DNA from: Candidatus Delongbacteria bacterium
GTDB lineage: Bacteria; JAGOEH01
Assembly: GCA_017997825.1 (NCBI GenBank)
Contig: JAGOEH010000003.1
Span: 1-50,599, forward strand
DNA: 50,599 bases
Direction of reading: 5' to 3'
The notes under the pieces are model-generated. The model did not search any database, was not told the origin of the DNA, and saw nothing but the letters and a program-made list of their open reading frames with translations. Every line of letters starts with the position of its first letter. Position 1 is the first letter of the stretch. Of the stretch, positions 24,609 through 33,132 are shown one piece after another. Position numbers and translations under genes: made by a program.

Positions 24609-26137
24609 TCGCTGACTCCTTGCTTCGGTGAGGATGGATTGGAAAAGTAGTCAAGAAAACTGAGGATGCCGGGTCTCCATTCCTCAGGAATATAATCAAA
24701 ATTTCCACCGCGGTCAATGATTTCCCAAAAATCAGACTGGGTTTGGAGCAGCTCCTGAATAATGGAACGGATCCGATCAGGCGCTTCATCATGCATATCT
24801 AAGGCTATTTTATGAAACGAGGGGATATTTCCATGATAGTGATAGAATGCCGCTAATCGGATCTGAGCCTTTCTGACTCCGCGCAGAGAGCGGTCTTCTT
24901 CGGTGGGATCGGCCGGGCGATCGACCGTCAAAAAAATTTCCAAAAGGGACGGGGCTCCATTCCACTGTGTCTTTTCGGCTGCTATGCAGACATCCGCCAT
25001 ATCATGTGCGATCGTCTCAAGGATAAAACCAATTTTCTGCTGATAAAAAAGCAATCCATAGTATTTAAGATAATTAGCGATCTCTAAGACCATCTCTGAA
25101 AATGAAGAGTTCAGTAAGGCGATTGCCAGCAATTTGTATTGATAGGCAACATTATAAGCCGTTCTTATATCGTGCGTATTCAGGGTGAAACGAAGATAGG
25201 TATTGAAGTGTTTGATGCAAAGACGCAGTGCCGGTTCATCCTGTTGGCGGAGGGCTTTCTCGGCGATAAGGCGGCTGCACATCGCCAGCATGTTGTTCAA
25301 ATCTCGATTCTCATTTAAACAGTGGGTAAAAATAACTAAATAGTGCTTTAAAACCTTGTTTTCCATGAAAATCCGATGGTGCGAGATCTGGTTGATCTTG
25401 TCTGGGCTTAGCGCAACATAATCAGGATGAATGGTTTCGCTGTCAGGGATCGCGAAGAAGACGGATGGAAAGTTAGGTTTCAAATCAAAGCACGTTGTAA
25501 GTAATTCCTTGAGCGATAGCAAACAACGTAAGCCGACGGTGTTATCTTTTGTTTGAACGGCATTGAGGGCAATATCTGCAATCTGCTCAATGGCAATGAC
25601 AAAGGCAATGCGATGTCGGGTGATTCGATCAGGATCCTTGAGCTGAGGCAACTGATTGAGACGATGAATGAGGGATTCGGTCATTTTAACCACGACATTT
25701 TCCGGCTTTAAAAACCTGAAAATATAGGCAAAATAGGGAATGATGAGAATCAGGCAGATGCTGAGACCAATCAGGTTGAGGAAAGCGGCAAAATGGAGAG
25801 GATAGCCGCGGGCTGTAAGGTAATAAACCCAAAGACTATATAGACCGGTTAAAATGTAGAAACTGATCACCGATAGATTGACCCGATCCTCGATAAACAG
25901 GTCAATGATACGGCTACTGTAGCGGGTTGCGGCCAACTCGACGATAATTGCCACGACCGTAATCAGTATGGCTAGCAGACCGATTACAACCTCGTTAAAG
26001 GATGAGGTCGCTTCTAGAATCTGACTGGAATGAGGAAAAACAAAAATAGATGAAAATACAAATATAAATAATACTACAAGTACAATAAATAAAAATATAG
26101 ACAGTGAAGCAATGGATGCCAATCGATGTCGAGCCAT
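24605..26137 (-). CDS. multi-pass membrane protein with large cytoplasmic helical domain (DUF2254-like)
   Basis: 510 residues from ATG 26137, which follows the upstream stop by one base (TAGAATG); an earlier TTG 26185 would overlap that gene by 47 bases. Four N-terminal membrane helices are visible (IASLSIFLFIVLVVLFIFVF, VVIGLLAILITVVAIIVEL, ISFYILTGLYSLWVYYLTA, AFLNLIGLSICLILIIPYFA). Residues from about 175 on are soluble, with many helices and a C-terminal motif ending DFWEIIDRGGNFDYIPEEW. The layout resembles DUF2254-type membrane proteins, but I am not sure of the family. Function unknown. It sits between a receiver/HisKA protein and rfbA in one operon. Confidence 0.55.
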   Translation of the reverse strand: MARHRLASIASLSIFLFIVLVVLFIFVFSSIFVFPHSSQILEATSSFNEVVIGLLAILITVVAIIVELAATRYSSRIIDLFIEDRVNLSVISFYILTGLYSLWVYYLTARGYPLHFAAFLNLIGLSICLILIIPYFAYIFRFLKPENVVVKMTESLIHRLNQLPQLKDPDRITRHRIAFVIAIEQIADIALNAVQTKDNTVGLRCLLSLKELLTTCFDLKPNFPSVFFAIPDSETIHPDYVALSPDKINQISHHRIFMENKVLKHYLVIFTHCLNENRDLNNMLAMCSRLIAEKALRQQDEPALRLCIKHFNTYLRFTLNTHDIRTAYNVAYQYKLLAIALLNSSFSEMVLEIANYLKYYGLLFYQQKIGFILETIAHDMADVCIAAEKTQWNGAPSLLEIFLTVDRPADPTEEDRSLRGVRKAQIRLAAFYHYHGNIPSFHKIALDMHDEAPDRIRSIIQELLQTQSDFWEIIDRGGNFDYIPEEWRPGILSFLDYFSNPSSPKQGVSE

Positions 26138-26138
26138 T

Positions 26139-27185
26139 CTAATTAACCATTTTTCGGAGAGTATGATAGAGAGTTTCGTTATCAACCGGCATAGCCATGA
26201 TTTGATCCTGGATCCGTTTCAATCCGGGAGGAAATGTCAGAGGGGAAGGGGTGAAAAAAAGGACCTGAGATTGATTGGGGAACTCGTGGATTTGCTGTAA
26301 AAGGGAACTGAGAGAATCGGGAAAAGGGTATTCGAGGATTAGAAGGATAGGGGGCGAATGATCGAGTTGATGGGCTAAATTATGATCTTGGGTCAGGAGG
26401 TTGGTGAAAGGCAATCGTAAAAACTTAAGCTGATTGGAAACCTGATTGAATAAGGATAACGTGTCAATTCCCAATAAGATAGATGATTGATGCGATTGGG
26501 ATTGCATCAGGTGGTCCTTGGTGGCTGACTGCTGAATGTCGACAATAATGGTGGAATCGGTGTAGGATTTGGTGATCAGTTGCTTGATGTTCGAGAATTT
26601 TCCGATGAGATCATTGAGGCGGTTAGTTTGGACGGTGATTCTTTCTATGATCTCATCGTGACCATGCCGTTCATGATAGAGATCGATCAGCATCGTGATG
26701 GCGAAAAGTGGTTGTGCCATCTCATGGGCTACGGTACCCCCGAGTGCTATGGCGGTTTTAAGCTTTTCGTTTTCAATTTGCTGTTTCTGGAAGCAGCGTA
26801 GACTGATCTGATTTTTGACACGGCTGATCAGCTCGATTTTCTCGAAGGGTTTGTTGACAAAATCGATCGCTCCGAGTTCAAATGCCCTCTGCAGGTAGTC
26901 ACTTTCTGTTATTGCTGTCATGACAATAATGGAAATATATCTGATTTGTTGATTGCGGTTTAGATCTTCCAAAACGTCGAATCCATTCAGGATCGGCATG
27001 CGAATATCCAGTAGTATCAGTTCGGGAGGGTTGCTGTTGATCATATCCAATGCCTCTTTTCCATTGGCGGCCTCTTGGATCGTCAGTTCCAGGTTGGACA
27101 AATAATTCCGGGCCAGAATCCGGTTGGTGACCTCATCATCGACAATCAACATATGAATAGGGGTATTAGGCATCTGATCAATCAT
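26139..27185 (-). CDS. receiver domain plus HisKA-like domain, no ATPase domain
   Basis: 348 residues. The receiver (about 10-128) is complete: acidic pair IVDDE, phospho-acceptor Asp60 in LILLDIRMPILNG, Thr in IIVMTAI, Lys in FVNKPFE. A HisKA-like dimerisation segment follows with the H-box GGTVAHEMAQPLFAI (about 150-165) and its second helix (NRLNDLIGKFSNIKQL). A HATPase_c domain should come next, but no N, G1 or G2 box is seen. Instead residues 225-348 form an alternating strand/helix pattern (SSILLGIDTLSLF, PPILLILEYPF, SQVLFFTPSP) like a degenerate receiver. It may be a phosphotransfer or scaffold protein. First gene of the operon leading to rfbA. Confidence 0.7.
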   Translation of the reverse strand: MIDQMPNTPIHMLIVDDEVTNRILARNYLSNLELTIQEAANGKEALDMINSNPPELILLDIRMPILNGFDVLEDLNRNQQIRYISIIVMTAITESDYLQRAFELGAIDFVNKPFEKIELISRVKNQISLRCFQKQQIENEKLKTAIALGGTVAHEMAQPLFAITMLIDLYHERHGHDEIIERITVQTNRLNDLIGKFSNIKQLITKSYTDSTIIVDIQQSATKDHLMQSQSHQSSILLGIDTLSLFNQVSNQLKFLRLPFTNLLTQDHNLAHQLDHSPPILLILEYPFPDSLSSLLQQIHEFPNQSQVLFFTPSPLTFPPGLKRIQDQIMAMPVDNETLYHTLRKMVN

Positions 27186-27192
27186 ATTTTTT

Positions 27193-27220
27193 AAGATAGT
27201 AATATTTCCAAGCCTGTCAA
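27193..27220 (-). promoter_or_regulatory. candidate promoter for the receiver/HisKA-membrane protein-rfbA-GT9 operon
   Basis: On the minus strand TTGACA (27220-27215), 16-base spacer, TATCTT (27198-27193). The -35 is perfect, the -10 has two mismatches. The ATG at 27185 is only ~8 bases below the -10 box, so the leader would be nearly absent; translation might then start at the internal ATG 27173. Confidence 0.5.
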
Positions 27221-27259
27221 CTTTTTTTTCATCGAATCGATCCAGAAAATATTTTTACC

Positions 27260-27287
27260 TTGATAATCCTTTTTTTTTGATTATTAT
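27260..27287 (+). promoter_or_regulatory. candidate promoter for the thioredoxin-like/cheV operon
   Basis: TTGATA (27260-27265), 16-base spacer, TATTAT (27282-27287), one mismatch in each hexamer. It overlaps an in-frame TTG at 27277, which supports the downstream ATG 27316 as the true start. Confidence 0.5.
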
Positions 27288-27315
27288 TAACTGTGTGGGA
27301 CAGATTGATGGATAT

Positions 27316-27675
27316 ATGCTGGATCTTACACCCGAAACCTATTGGAAGTTTATCACGAGTAACGCTGATATGCTTTTGCTTTTGGATTTCTGGTCGGATC
27401 ACTGTCCGGCTTGTGGACTGATGAAATATACGTTACAGCGGACCAAACCGTTTTGGGAAACCCACATCATGCTTGCCGGCATCAATACCCGGTTTTACCC
27501 ACAACTGGCTGAAATTAATGAGGTTACGGCTCTGCCGACCCTTTTGATATTTTACAACCATCGCTGTATTCACCGGATAGTTGGTGCGGTCAAACCAGAC
27601 GCCTTCATGAACGCGATTCGGAACATCCTTAACGATATCAGGGAGGACAAGAATGAAGCATTCTCTCAGTATTAA
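27316..27675 (+). CDS. thioredoxin-like protein
   Basis: 119 residues from ATG 27316, chosen because GATGGA lies just before it and the upstream TTG falls within the promoter. The thioredoxin fold shows the redox pair CPAC in LLLLDFWSDHCPACGLM and the cis-proline in VTALPTLLIFYN; the usual WCGPC is replaced by HCPAC. Cytoplasmic: no signal peptide. Its last 23 bases overlap cheV, whose ribosome binding site is inside this gene, so it is cotranscribed with a chemotaxis coupling protein. Whether it acts on chemotaxis proteins is unknown. Confidence 0.8.
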   Translation: MLDLTPETYWKFITSNADMLLLLDFWSDHCPACGLMKYTLQRTKPFWETHIMLAGINTRFYPQLAEINEVTALPTLLIFYNHRCIHRIVGAVKPDAFMNAIRNILNDIREDKNEAFSQY

Positions 27676-28585
27676 AAATCATGCCAGAACTCAGGATACA
27701 TCCCAAACATCCAATAATGAATTCGAGTTGATCGAGTTTATCCTCAATAATCAATCTTATGGAATCAATGTCGGGAAAATTAGAGAAGTCATCGAACTCC
27801 CTGTGAATATCTACCCCGTCCCCAAGACTCATCCCTGTCTGAAAGGGGTAACCAACATCCGAAATGAGATTATTTCCATCATTGGTCTGAAAGATTTTCT
27901 GTCAATGAGCGGCGAAGAGGATTCAAAAAAATCCAAAGTGATTATCACCGAATTCAATAATCTCAAAATGGGATTTGTGGTCGATATGGTGACTCGAATC
28001 TACCGTTTGTCATGGGAACAGGTTTCACCTCCCGATCGATCATTAGCCGGCGGGAATAATTATATCACCTCGATTATCAAGCTGGAAGACAAGATAATCC
28101 TGATGCTGGATTTCGAGCGGATTGTATTTGAGATCAATGCTTATTCTCTTAAGGAGAATCCGGTTGAAGCTGAAAAAAGCGCAATCAACCGGCGTAATAG
28201 CACGATTATGATTGCGGAGGATTCCGAAATGGTGAAGAGTATGATCGAACGCAATCTGTCTCAAGCCGGATATCAGGTTGTTGTAACATCGAATGGTATC
28301 GAAGCATTTGAATATCTGGAATCGCATCCCGACTCTCTGGATATGATCATCACGGATATTGAGATGCCGAAAATGGATGGTTATAGCCTGTGTAAAAAAA
28401 TAAAAGATCATAAAGATTATAAGCGTATACCCGTGGTAATTTTTTCCTCGCTGATCTCCCCGGAAGTCAAAAAAAAGGGGGATGCGGTCGGTGCCGATGC
28501 TCAGATCGTTAAACCCGATCTGGGAGATCTGATCGCTATTGTCGATGATCTGATGTCGCGTTTTAAAAGAAGAGTTTCAGTATAG
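27653..28585 (+). CDS. cheV: chemotaxis coupling protein CheV (CheW-REC fusion)
   Basis: 310 residues. A CheW domain (about 22-165; ELIEFILNNQSYGINVGKIREV, then HPCLKGVTNIRNEIISIIGL) is followed by a receiver domain (about 183-305) with the acidic pair in IAEDSEM, phospho-acceptor in MIITDIEMPKMDG and conserved Lys in AQIVKPDLG. CheV links receptors to CheA and uses its receiver for adaptation or as a phosphate sink. GGGAGGA precedes ATG 27653. It stands apart from cheR/cheB and cheD in this window. Confidence 0.93.
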   Translation: MKHSLSIKNHARTQDTSQTSNNEFELIEFILNNQSYGINVGKIREVIELPVNIYPVPKTHPCLKGVTNIRNEIISIIGLKDFLSMSGEEDSKKSKVIITEFNNLKMGFVVDMVTRIYRLSWEQVSPPDRSLAGGNNYITSIIKLEDKIILMLDFERIVFEINAYSLKENPVEAEKSAINRRNSTIMIAEDSEMVKSMIERNLSQAGYQVVVTSNGIEAFEYLESHPDSLDMIITDIEMPKMDGYSLCKKIKDHKDYKRIPVVIFSSLISPEVKKKGDAVGADAQIVKPDLGDLIAIVDDLMSRFKRRVSV

Positions 28586-28612
28586 ACTAATCCGGATCCT
28601 GGTTTGGGTTCT

Positions 28613-28626
28613 GTTCTGTACAGAAC
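28613..28626. repeat. 14-base perfect palindrome between cheV and the LpxL-like gene
   Basis: GTTCTGTACAGAAC is self-complementary. An overlapping fold pairs GGTTCTGT (28607-28614) with ACAGAACC (28620-28627). There is no T run after it, so a protein-binding site is at least as likely as a terminator. No regulator gene is adjacent. Confidence 0.6.
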
Positions 28627-28711
28627 CATCCGGTTTGATTGTTGTAATGGATGGATCGTGAAGGAGGCAGAATAAAGGGAAGAGGGGTTTGCTTTAGAAT
28701 GGATAAATTGA

Positions 28712-29602
28712 ATGAAACGGATGCAGCATTATATCGAGTTTTTTTTATATAAAATAGGGATTTTGTTATTGGGTAATTTTTCCTTACCGGTATTGTGGGG
28801 TATTGGGAAATGGGTTGGCTGGATGAATTTCTATGTGTTTCGGATTCGACGCAGGGTGATTGATGCCCAATTGGCTTTAATCTATCCCGAGTGGAGCTCA
28901 TCCCGGCGCCATCAGTTTATACGATGCTATCTTCAACGTCAGTTCTTTTTCTTCCTGGACTTCATTAAGCTGATGCACTTAAATGCTTCCAAACTAAAAC
29001 AACGAGTCAATAATGACGGGCAGTATCAAAAATGGTGCAGCCAGGTTACTCGTGAGCGATTGATCTTTGTTGCCGGACATTTTGCCAACTTTGTAATGGG
29101 AACCCTTTATGTACATACGGCCATCCACCCGGTGGCCGGGATAGTCAAACGACAAAGTAATTACCTGATTCATCGGGACTTTTATCAGTGGATGGCCAAA
29201 AAGGGGATGATTCTTCTCGAGAATCGTCGGGATATTAAAAAAATCAGCAAGCTCGAGATTCCCCCCGACTATTCTCTCGGGATTCTGATCGATCAGGATG
29301 CGGGTCGTAAGGGTGTAATGGTTCCATTTATGGGGTTTCCAGCTTCGACTTCGCGCGGACCGGCATATCTGATTTCGAAATATCGTCTACGACCGATTAT
29401 GGTGGGGATGTATCTCGAAAAAAACCTGAATTACCGGATTATACTTGATGATTTAGGGGCTCCGGATTCCGATGATCCGGAATACCTGATGGGCTGTATC
29501 AACCAACATCTTTCCGGCTTTATCGATCTGCATCCCTTGGATTGGTTCTGGCTCCATCGCCGGTGGAAAACACAAGTAAAGAGGGGTGAGGTTACTGATT
29601 AA
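28712..29602 (+). CDS. LpxL/HtrB-like acyltransferase with altered catalytic motif
   Basis: 296 residues. A membrane-proximal N-terminus is followed by the family blocks: FVAGHFANFVMG, DQDAGRKGVMVPFMGFPASTSRGPAYL (quoted in part: DQDAGRKGVMVPFMGFPAS), and HPLDWFWLHRRWK, the typical C-terminal block of lipid A late acyltransferases. In LpxL the catalytic dyad is HX4(D/E), as in GHFGNWE. Here His123 is present but the residue five positions later is Val128, so the acidic partner is missing. It may acylate a different lipid, use another acidic residue, or be impaired. No clear ribosome binding site before ATG 28712. It overlaps the converging PBP gene by 11 bases. Confidence 0.85.
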   Translation: MKRMQHYIEFFLYKIGILLLGNFSLPVLWGIGKWVGWMNFYVFRIRRRVIDAQLALIYPEWSSSRRHQFIRCYLQRQFFFFLDFIKLMHLNASKLKQRVNNDGQYQKWCSQVTRERLIFVAGHFANFVMGTLYVHTAIHPVAGIVKRQSNYLIHRDFYQWMAKKGMILLENRRDIKKISKLEIPPDYSLGILIDQDAGRKGVMVPFMGFPASTSRGPAYLISKYRLRPIMVGMYLEKNLNYRIILDDLGAPDSDDPEYLMGCINQHLSGFIDLHPLDWFWLHRRWKTQVKRGEVTD

Positions 29603-31664
29603 GATCAAAATCCGATATATTCCGTTCCGACTTCTTATGGTGCGATCCATGGATATTACAAGGATCGGGAAGAAATTCAGGTAAAAAGACCTCCAAATAT
29701 GTTTTAGGGCATTGAGGGGTTGCCAGCATATGGGACTCGGCGCAAACGGATCGATGGACGATATGGTTGGGCTGGGGGAAATCAACGACCGGCAGATGAG
29801 CGTGTAGTTGTTTCATGACGTCAATCCAGATCGGCAAGGCAGCGACCGTTCCGGTTCGGCCGGCTCCAAGGGATTTATTATTGTCCAATCCGACCCATAC
29901 CCCATACACATAATGGGGTGAATAACCGATAAACCATGCATCCGTGTAATCGTTGGTGGTCCCGGTCTTCCCAGCCAGCGCAGGGTAGTTGAATCCCCAC
30001 GAGCGAACGCTATAAGCAGTACCGTGGTTGACTACCGATTTCATCATATCGGTGATGATATAGGCAATTTCGGGCTTGATTACCAGTGTCTTTTTTTCCA
30101 TTCCGCTTTTATCCCAGATTACGTTTCCGTTGGGGGCCACGATTTTTTGGATATAGATCGGTTCAGTTCGATAGCCGATGGTGGCAAATGGAATATAGGC
30201 AGCGGTTAATTCATCCAGCGTAACTACCGAGGTTCCGATCGCTAATGAAGCAACGGATTCAAGAGGACTTCTAATTCCCATCCTCTGCGCGTAATCGATG
30301 ACAATCCTGGGCTTGATTTTACCGATCAGGCGGATAGAGACCAGATTTTTAGAAAGCTTGAGGGCATCTCGGAGGGTTATGAACCCACCGACCTTCTGAT
30401 CATAATTCTGAGGGATCCACATCTCATTCTCTCTGATCTGGACGGCAATAGGCTGGTCAAGGATCAAACTGGCGGGAGTATAGCCGCTATCGATGGCGGC
30501 TGCATATAGAAACGGTTTAAAAGCCGATCCGGGTTGCCGCTTGGCCTGTAAAGCTCGATTAAATTCACTCAGATTAAAATCGCGTCCTCCGACCATGGCT
30601 TTGACATATCCGGTGTGGGGATCGATTAAATAGGAAGCCGATTGGATGATCTTGCTCTGGATTGCCGGATCGAGCGATTGAATCGAATCGGACGATAGGC
30701 TGTCCAAGTTCAATTTAGGGGTGATCAGGTGCTGTAGTTCATTCAAATAATACCGTGTTTTCTCTTCACATAGCTTTTGGATCTGATAATCCATCGACAG
30801 ATATACCTTCAGTCCTCCCCGGTATAGATAATCATATCCGAAGTTATCTAAAATCCATCGTCTGGCGTGTTCAATATAGTAGGAGCCGACCTCCGGTTGG
30901 GTGTTCCGTGAAATGGCCGGAATAGGCGCCTGTTCGGCTGTGGTTCGTTCCGAATGGGTAATGTATCCGTTTTCTTCCATAAAGTACAATACCAGGTTCC
31001 TGCGTGCGTAAGCGCGTTTAGGGTGTCGGTTCGGACTATACAGCCCGGGAGATTGAATCACGCCCGCCAGGAATGCGTATTGAGATAAATCAAGCTGATC
31101 CAGCGGTTTTGAAAAATAATAATCAGAAGCCGCTTTGATTCCATAGACGCCGGGGCCAATGTAAATATTGTTCAAATACATGGTCAGGATTTCATTTTTG
31201 GAATAGATTCGTTCGATTTTTACCGCAGTCAACATTTCCTTGAGTTTGCGAATGATGGTCTTGCGCTGGGTCAAGAATAGATTACGGGCCAACTGCTGGG
31301 TTATTGTGCTGCCACCCTGCCCTTTACTACGGGTTGTAATATAATGGGCTATGACTTTGGTTGTTCGAAAGATATCGATTCCCCAGTGCCGATAAAACCG
31401 GTGGTCCTCAATCGATAAAACCGCTTGGATGAGTGTGGTTGGTATTTCATGATATTCAACCATCTGCCGCCGTTCCTCAAAAAACTCTTTTAGTAGGACA
31501 CTGTCGGCCGAATAGATTTGGGTGGCCTCTCCCTGTTGAATGTTCTCCAGCACAACCAGATCCGGAATATCGGCGGTGATTGAGTAAAGGATACCGAACA
31601 GGGAGCCGATGGCTGCAAATAAAAAGATGATGAGTGAATGTATGATGAAATGCTTTTTAATCAT
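29592..31664 (-). CDS. penicillin-binding protein 1A (bifunctional glycosyltransferase/transpeptidase)
   Basis: 690 residues. An N-terminal membrane helix (FIIHSLIIFLFAAIGSLFGIL; quoted first 20: FIIHSLIIFLFAAIGSLFGI) anchors it. The GT51 glycosyltransferase shows EDHRFYRHWGID (catalytic Glu), GGSTITQQLARNLFLT and KEMLTAVKIERIYSKNEIL (a standard GT51 block). The transpeptidase has the SxxK serine in QPGSAFKPFLYA, SKN in LKLSKNLVS and the KTGT box in LAGKTGTTNDYTDAWFIG. It polymerises and cross-links peptidoglycan. It is the last gene of gcvPA-gcvPB-lgt-tsaC-like-pbp. Confidence 0.96.
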   Translation of the reverse strand: MIKKHFIIHSLIIFLFAAIGSLFGILYSITADIPDLVVLENIQQGEATQIYSADSVLLKEFFEERRQMVEYHEIPTTLIQAVLSIEDHRFYRHWGIDIFRTTKVIAHYITTRSKGQGGSTITQQLARNLFLTQRKTIIRKLKEMLTAVKIERIYSKNEILTMYLNNIYIGPGVYGIKAASDYYFSKPLDQLDLSQYAFLAGVIQSPGLYSPNRHPKRAYARRNLVLYFMEENGYITHSERTTAEQAPIPAISRNTQPEVGSYYIEHARRWILDNFGYDYLYRGGLKVYLSMDYQIQKLCEEKTRYYLNELQHLITPKLNLDSLSSDSIQSLDPAIQSKIIQSASYLIDPHTGYVKAMVGGRDFNLSEFNRALQAKRQPGSAFKPFLYAAAIDSGYTPASLILDQPIAVQIRENEMWIPQNYDQKVGGFITLRDALKLSKNLVSIRLIGKIKPRIVIDYAQRMGIRSPLESVASLAIGTSVVTLDELTAAYIPFATIGYRTEPIYIQKIVAPNGNVIWDKSGMEKKTLVIKPEIAYIITDMMKSVVNHGTAYSVRSWGFNYPALAGKTGTTNDYTDAWFIGYSPHYVYGVWVGLDNNKSLGAGRTGTVAALPIWIDVMKQLHAHLPVVDFPQPNHIVHRSVCAESHMLATPQCPKTYLEVFLPEFLPDPCNIHGSHHKKSERNISDFDLNQ

Positions 31665-31689
31665 AGCCAGGGTCGATCTCCCTTTAAAA

Positions 31690-32334
31690 TCAAAATTCCA
31701 TCGGTGTTGGTGAAAACCGAAGGATAGCCGGGTTAATGGTGTCTGCGGTCACGGGTCCGGATCGGATAATCCGGGGGGGGAAGCACTGCATATCCAATAC
31801 GGTGGAAGGCGCTTGGGCGGGGAGTGGAAGTGAATCGATGATCGTGACATCGGCTAATTGATTGCGGCTAAATTGAGTTGAAAGCAGGTTAAGATCGTAC
31901 AATTCGGGCTTTCCATGCTGGTTGGCGCTGGTGGCCGTAATTGGAAAATCAATTAGATCGAACATCGAGATCCAAAATGGATAAGGGGATTGGCGCATGG
32001 CCACTCCGGAATTTTGAGCGGTCAATATATCCGGCAGGTTGTTCCGTCGGGGGAAAACACAGGATAAGGGGCCGGGCCAAAAATGCCGAATGAACTCGAT
32101 CTGCCAAGGTTCAATAACGGCATATCGAGCCGCCATTTCGATATCCCGGACTAAAATACCGCTGGGAATTCCGGGCCGCTTTTTTATCTGAAAAATCCGC
32201 TGAATTGGAATGGGATTGGTGGCGTCAGCGGCGAAAATAAAACAGGTTTCGCTGGGTGCCAGCAGGATTCCGCCATGCCTTAAAATGGCAGCGGAAGCAG
32301 CGAGATCAGGATTGATGGTTTCCGGTTGAGACAT
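31690..32334 (-). CDS. Sua5/YciO/YrdC family protein (threonylcarbamoyl-AMP synthase-like)
   Basis: 214 residues. The YrdC fold is recognisable by the KR pair in IFQIKKRPGIPSGILV, FWPGPLSCVF, SGVAMRQSPYP and TATSANQHGKPE. TsaC/Sua5 enzymes make threonylcarbamoyl-AMP for the t6A modification of tRNA. The usual YPTDTVYGLG near the N-terminus reads APSETCFIFAADA, so the Thr and the Tyr-Gly-Leu are changed. It may be a paralogue with altered activity, like YciO, rather than the main TsaC. It overlaps lgt by 29 bases. Confidence 0.8.
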   Translation of the reverse strand: MSQPETINPDLAASAAILRHGGILLAPSETCFIFAADATNPIPIQRIFQIKKRPGIPSGILVRDIEMAARYAVIEPWQIEFIRHFWPGPLSCVFPRRNNLPDILTAQNSGVAMRQSPYPFWISMFDLIDFPITATSANQHGKPELYDLNLLSTQFSRNQLADVTIIDSLPLPAQAPSTVLDMQCFPPRIIRSGPVTADTINPAILRFSPTPMEF

Positions 32335-33121
32335 GGCGGTTCCAAATCAAAATAATAACGATCGAACCCAGGGCGGCAGCCAGGGCAATGCCCTGATTCA
32401 TGGTGATCTTCCAAGGGGTTTGGATCAGATACATGGCATCCTCATAATAGCGGATGAACTCGATCAAAAAACGGAAAATAGCATAGCATAGGATCCATAA
32501 CCAAAAGGCGAGACCATTAAATTTTTTAATGCGATTGATATACATTAAAAACAGAAAAAGCAGAAGGCTGAATACAGACTCATAAAGCTGAGTCGGATGG
32601 ATGTGAAGATTCGGATAGATGGAGTCAGGCAGTGAGTTTTCGGGAAAACAGACACCAGTCAAACATTTGGTAGGGACTCCGAAGCAGCAGCCATTTAAAA
32701 AACAGCCGATTCGGGTAATCGCGGTACCCAAAGCCAGATAAGGAATCAACAGATCCGCGATTTTCCAGACCGGTTGGTGGTGGCGATAGAGGTAGGTAAT
32801 CCCTAAAATCATAGCTACGATGACACCGCCATACATATTCATTCCTTCAATGCCGATCAGTTTTCCTTGTTGAAATGGATTAATGATGGCTAGCCAATTA
32901 TCGCTGAAATCGCTCCAATGAAAGATGACATAGAATAAACGGGCTCCAATGATTGCACCCAGCATGAGTTGAATGGATAAATCATAGATAACGGCCGGTT
33001 TGATTCCGATCCGCTCGGCTTGTCGACCGCCCAGTAGAATGCCGACAAGAAAAGCAACCGCCAACATGAATCCGTATGAGCGGACATCAATCGGCCCAAG
33101 TTTGAATAAGATTGGGTGCAT
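32306..33121 (-). CDS. lgt: prolipoprotein diacylglyceryl transferase
   Basis: 271 residues, polytopic. It attaches diacylglyceryl to the lipobox Cys of prolipoproteins, which fits the several lipoproteins here. Motifs are IDVRSYGFMLAVAFLVG (with the essential Tyr), GARLFYVIFHW, EGMNMYGGVI and the Lgt signature ITRIGCFLNGCCFG, plus HPTQLYES. The order of helices is standard. AGGAG lies before its ATG, 11 bases after gcvPB. Presence of lgt between gcvPB and a tsaC-like gene is unusual but appears to be simple operon assembly. Confidence 0.97.
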   Translation of the reverse strand: MHPILFKLGPIDVRSYGFMLAVAFLVGILLGGRQAERIGIKPAVIYDLSIQLMLGAIIGARLFYVIFHWSDFSDNWLAIINPFQQGKLIGIEGMNMYGGVIVAMILGITYLYRHHQPVWKIADLLIPYLALGTAITRIGCFLNGCCFGVPTKCLTGVCFPENSLPDSIYPNLHIHPTQLYESVFSLLLFLFLMYINRIKKFNGLAFWLWILCYAIFRFLIEFIRYYEDAMYLIQTPWKITMNQGIALAAALGSIVIILIWNRHVSTGNHQS

Positions 33122-33132
33122 AGGTTCTCCTG

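Noticed and set aside
27277-27315. TTG start for the thioredoxin-like gene giving 13 more residues
   Set aside because: The TTG lies within the predicted promoter, is preceded by a T run with no ribosome binding site, and the extension adds nothing typical of the fold.
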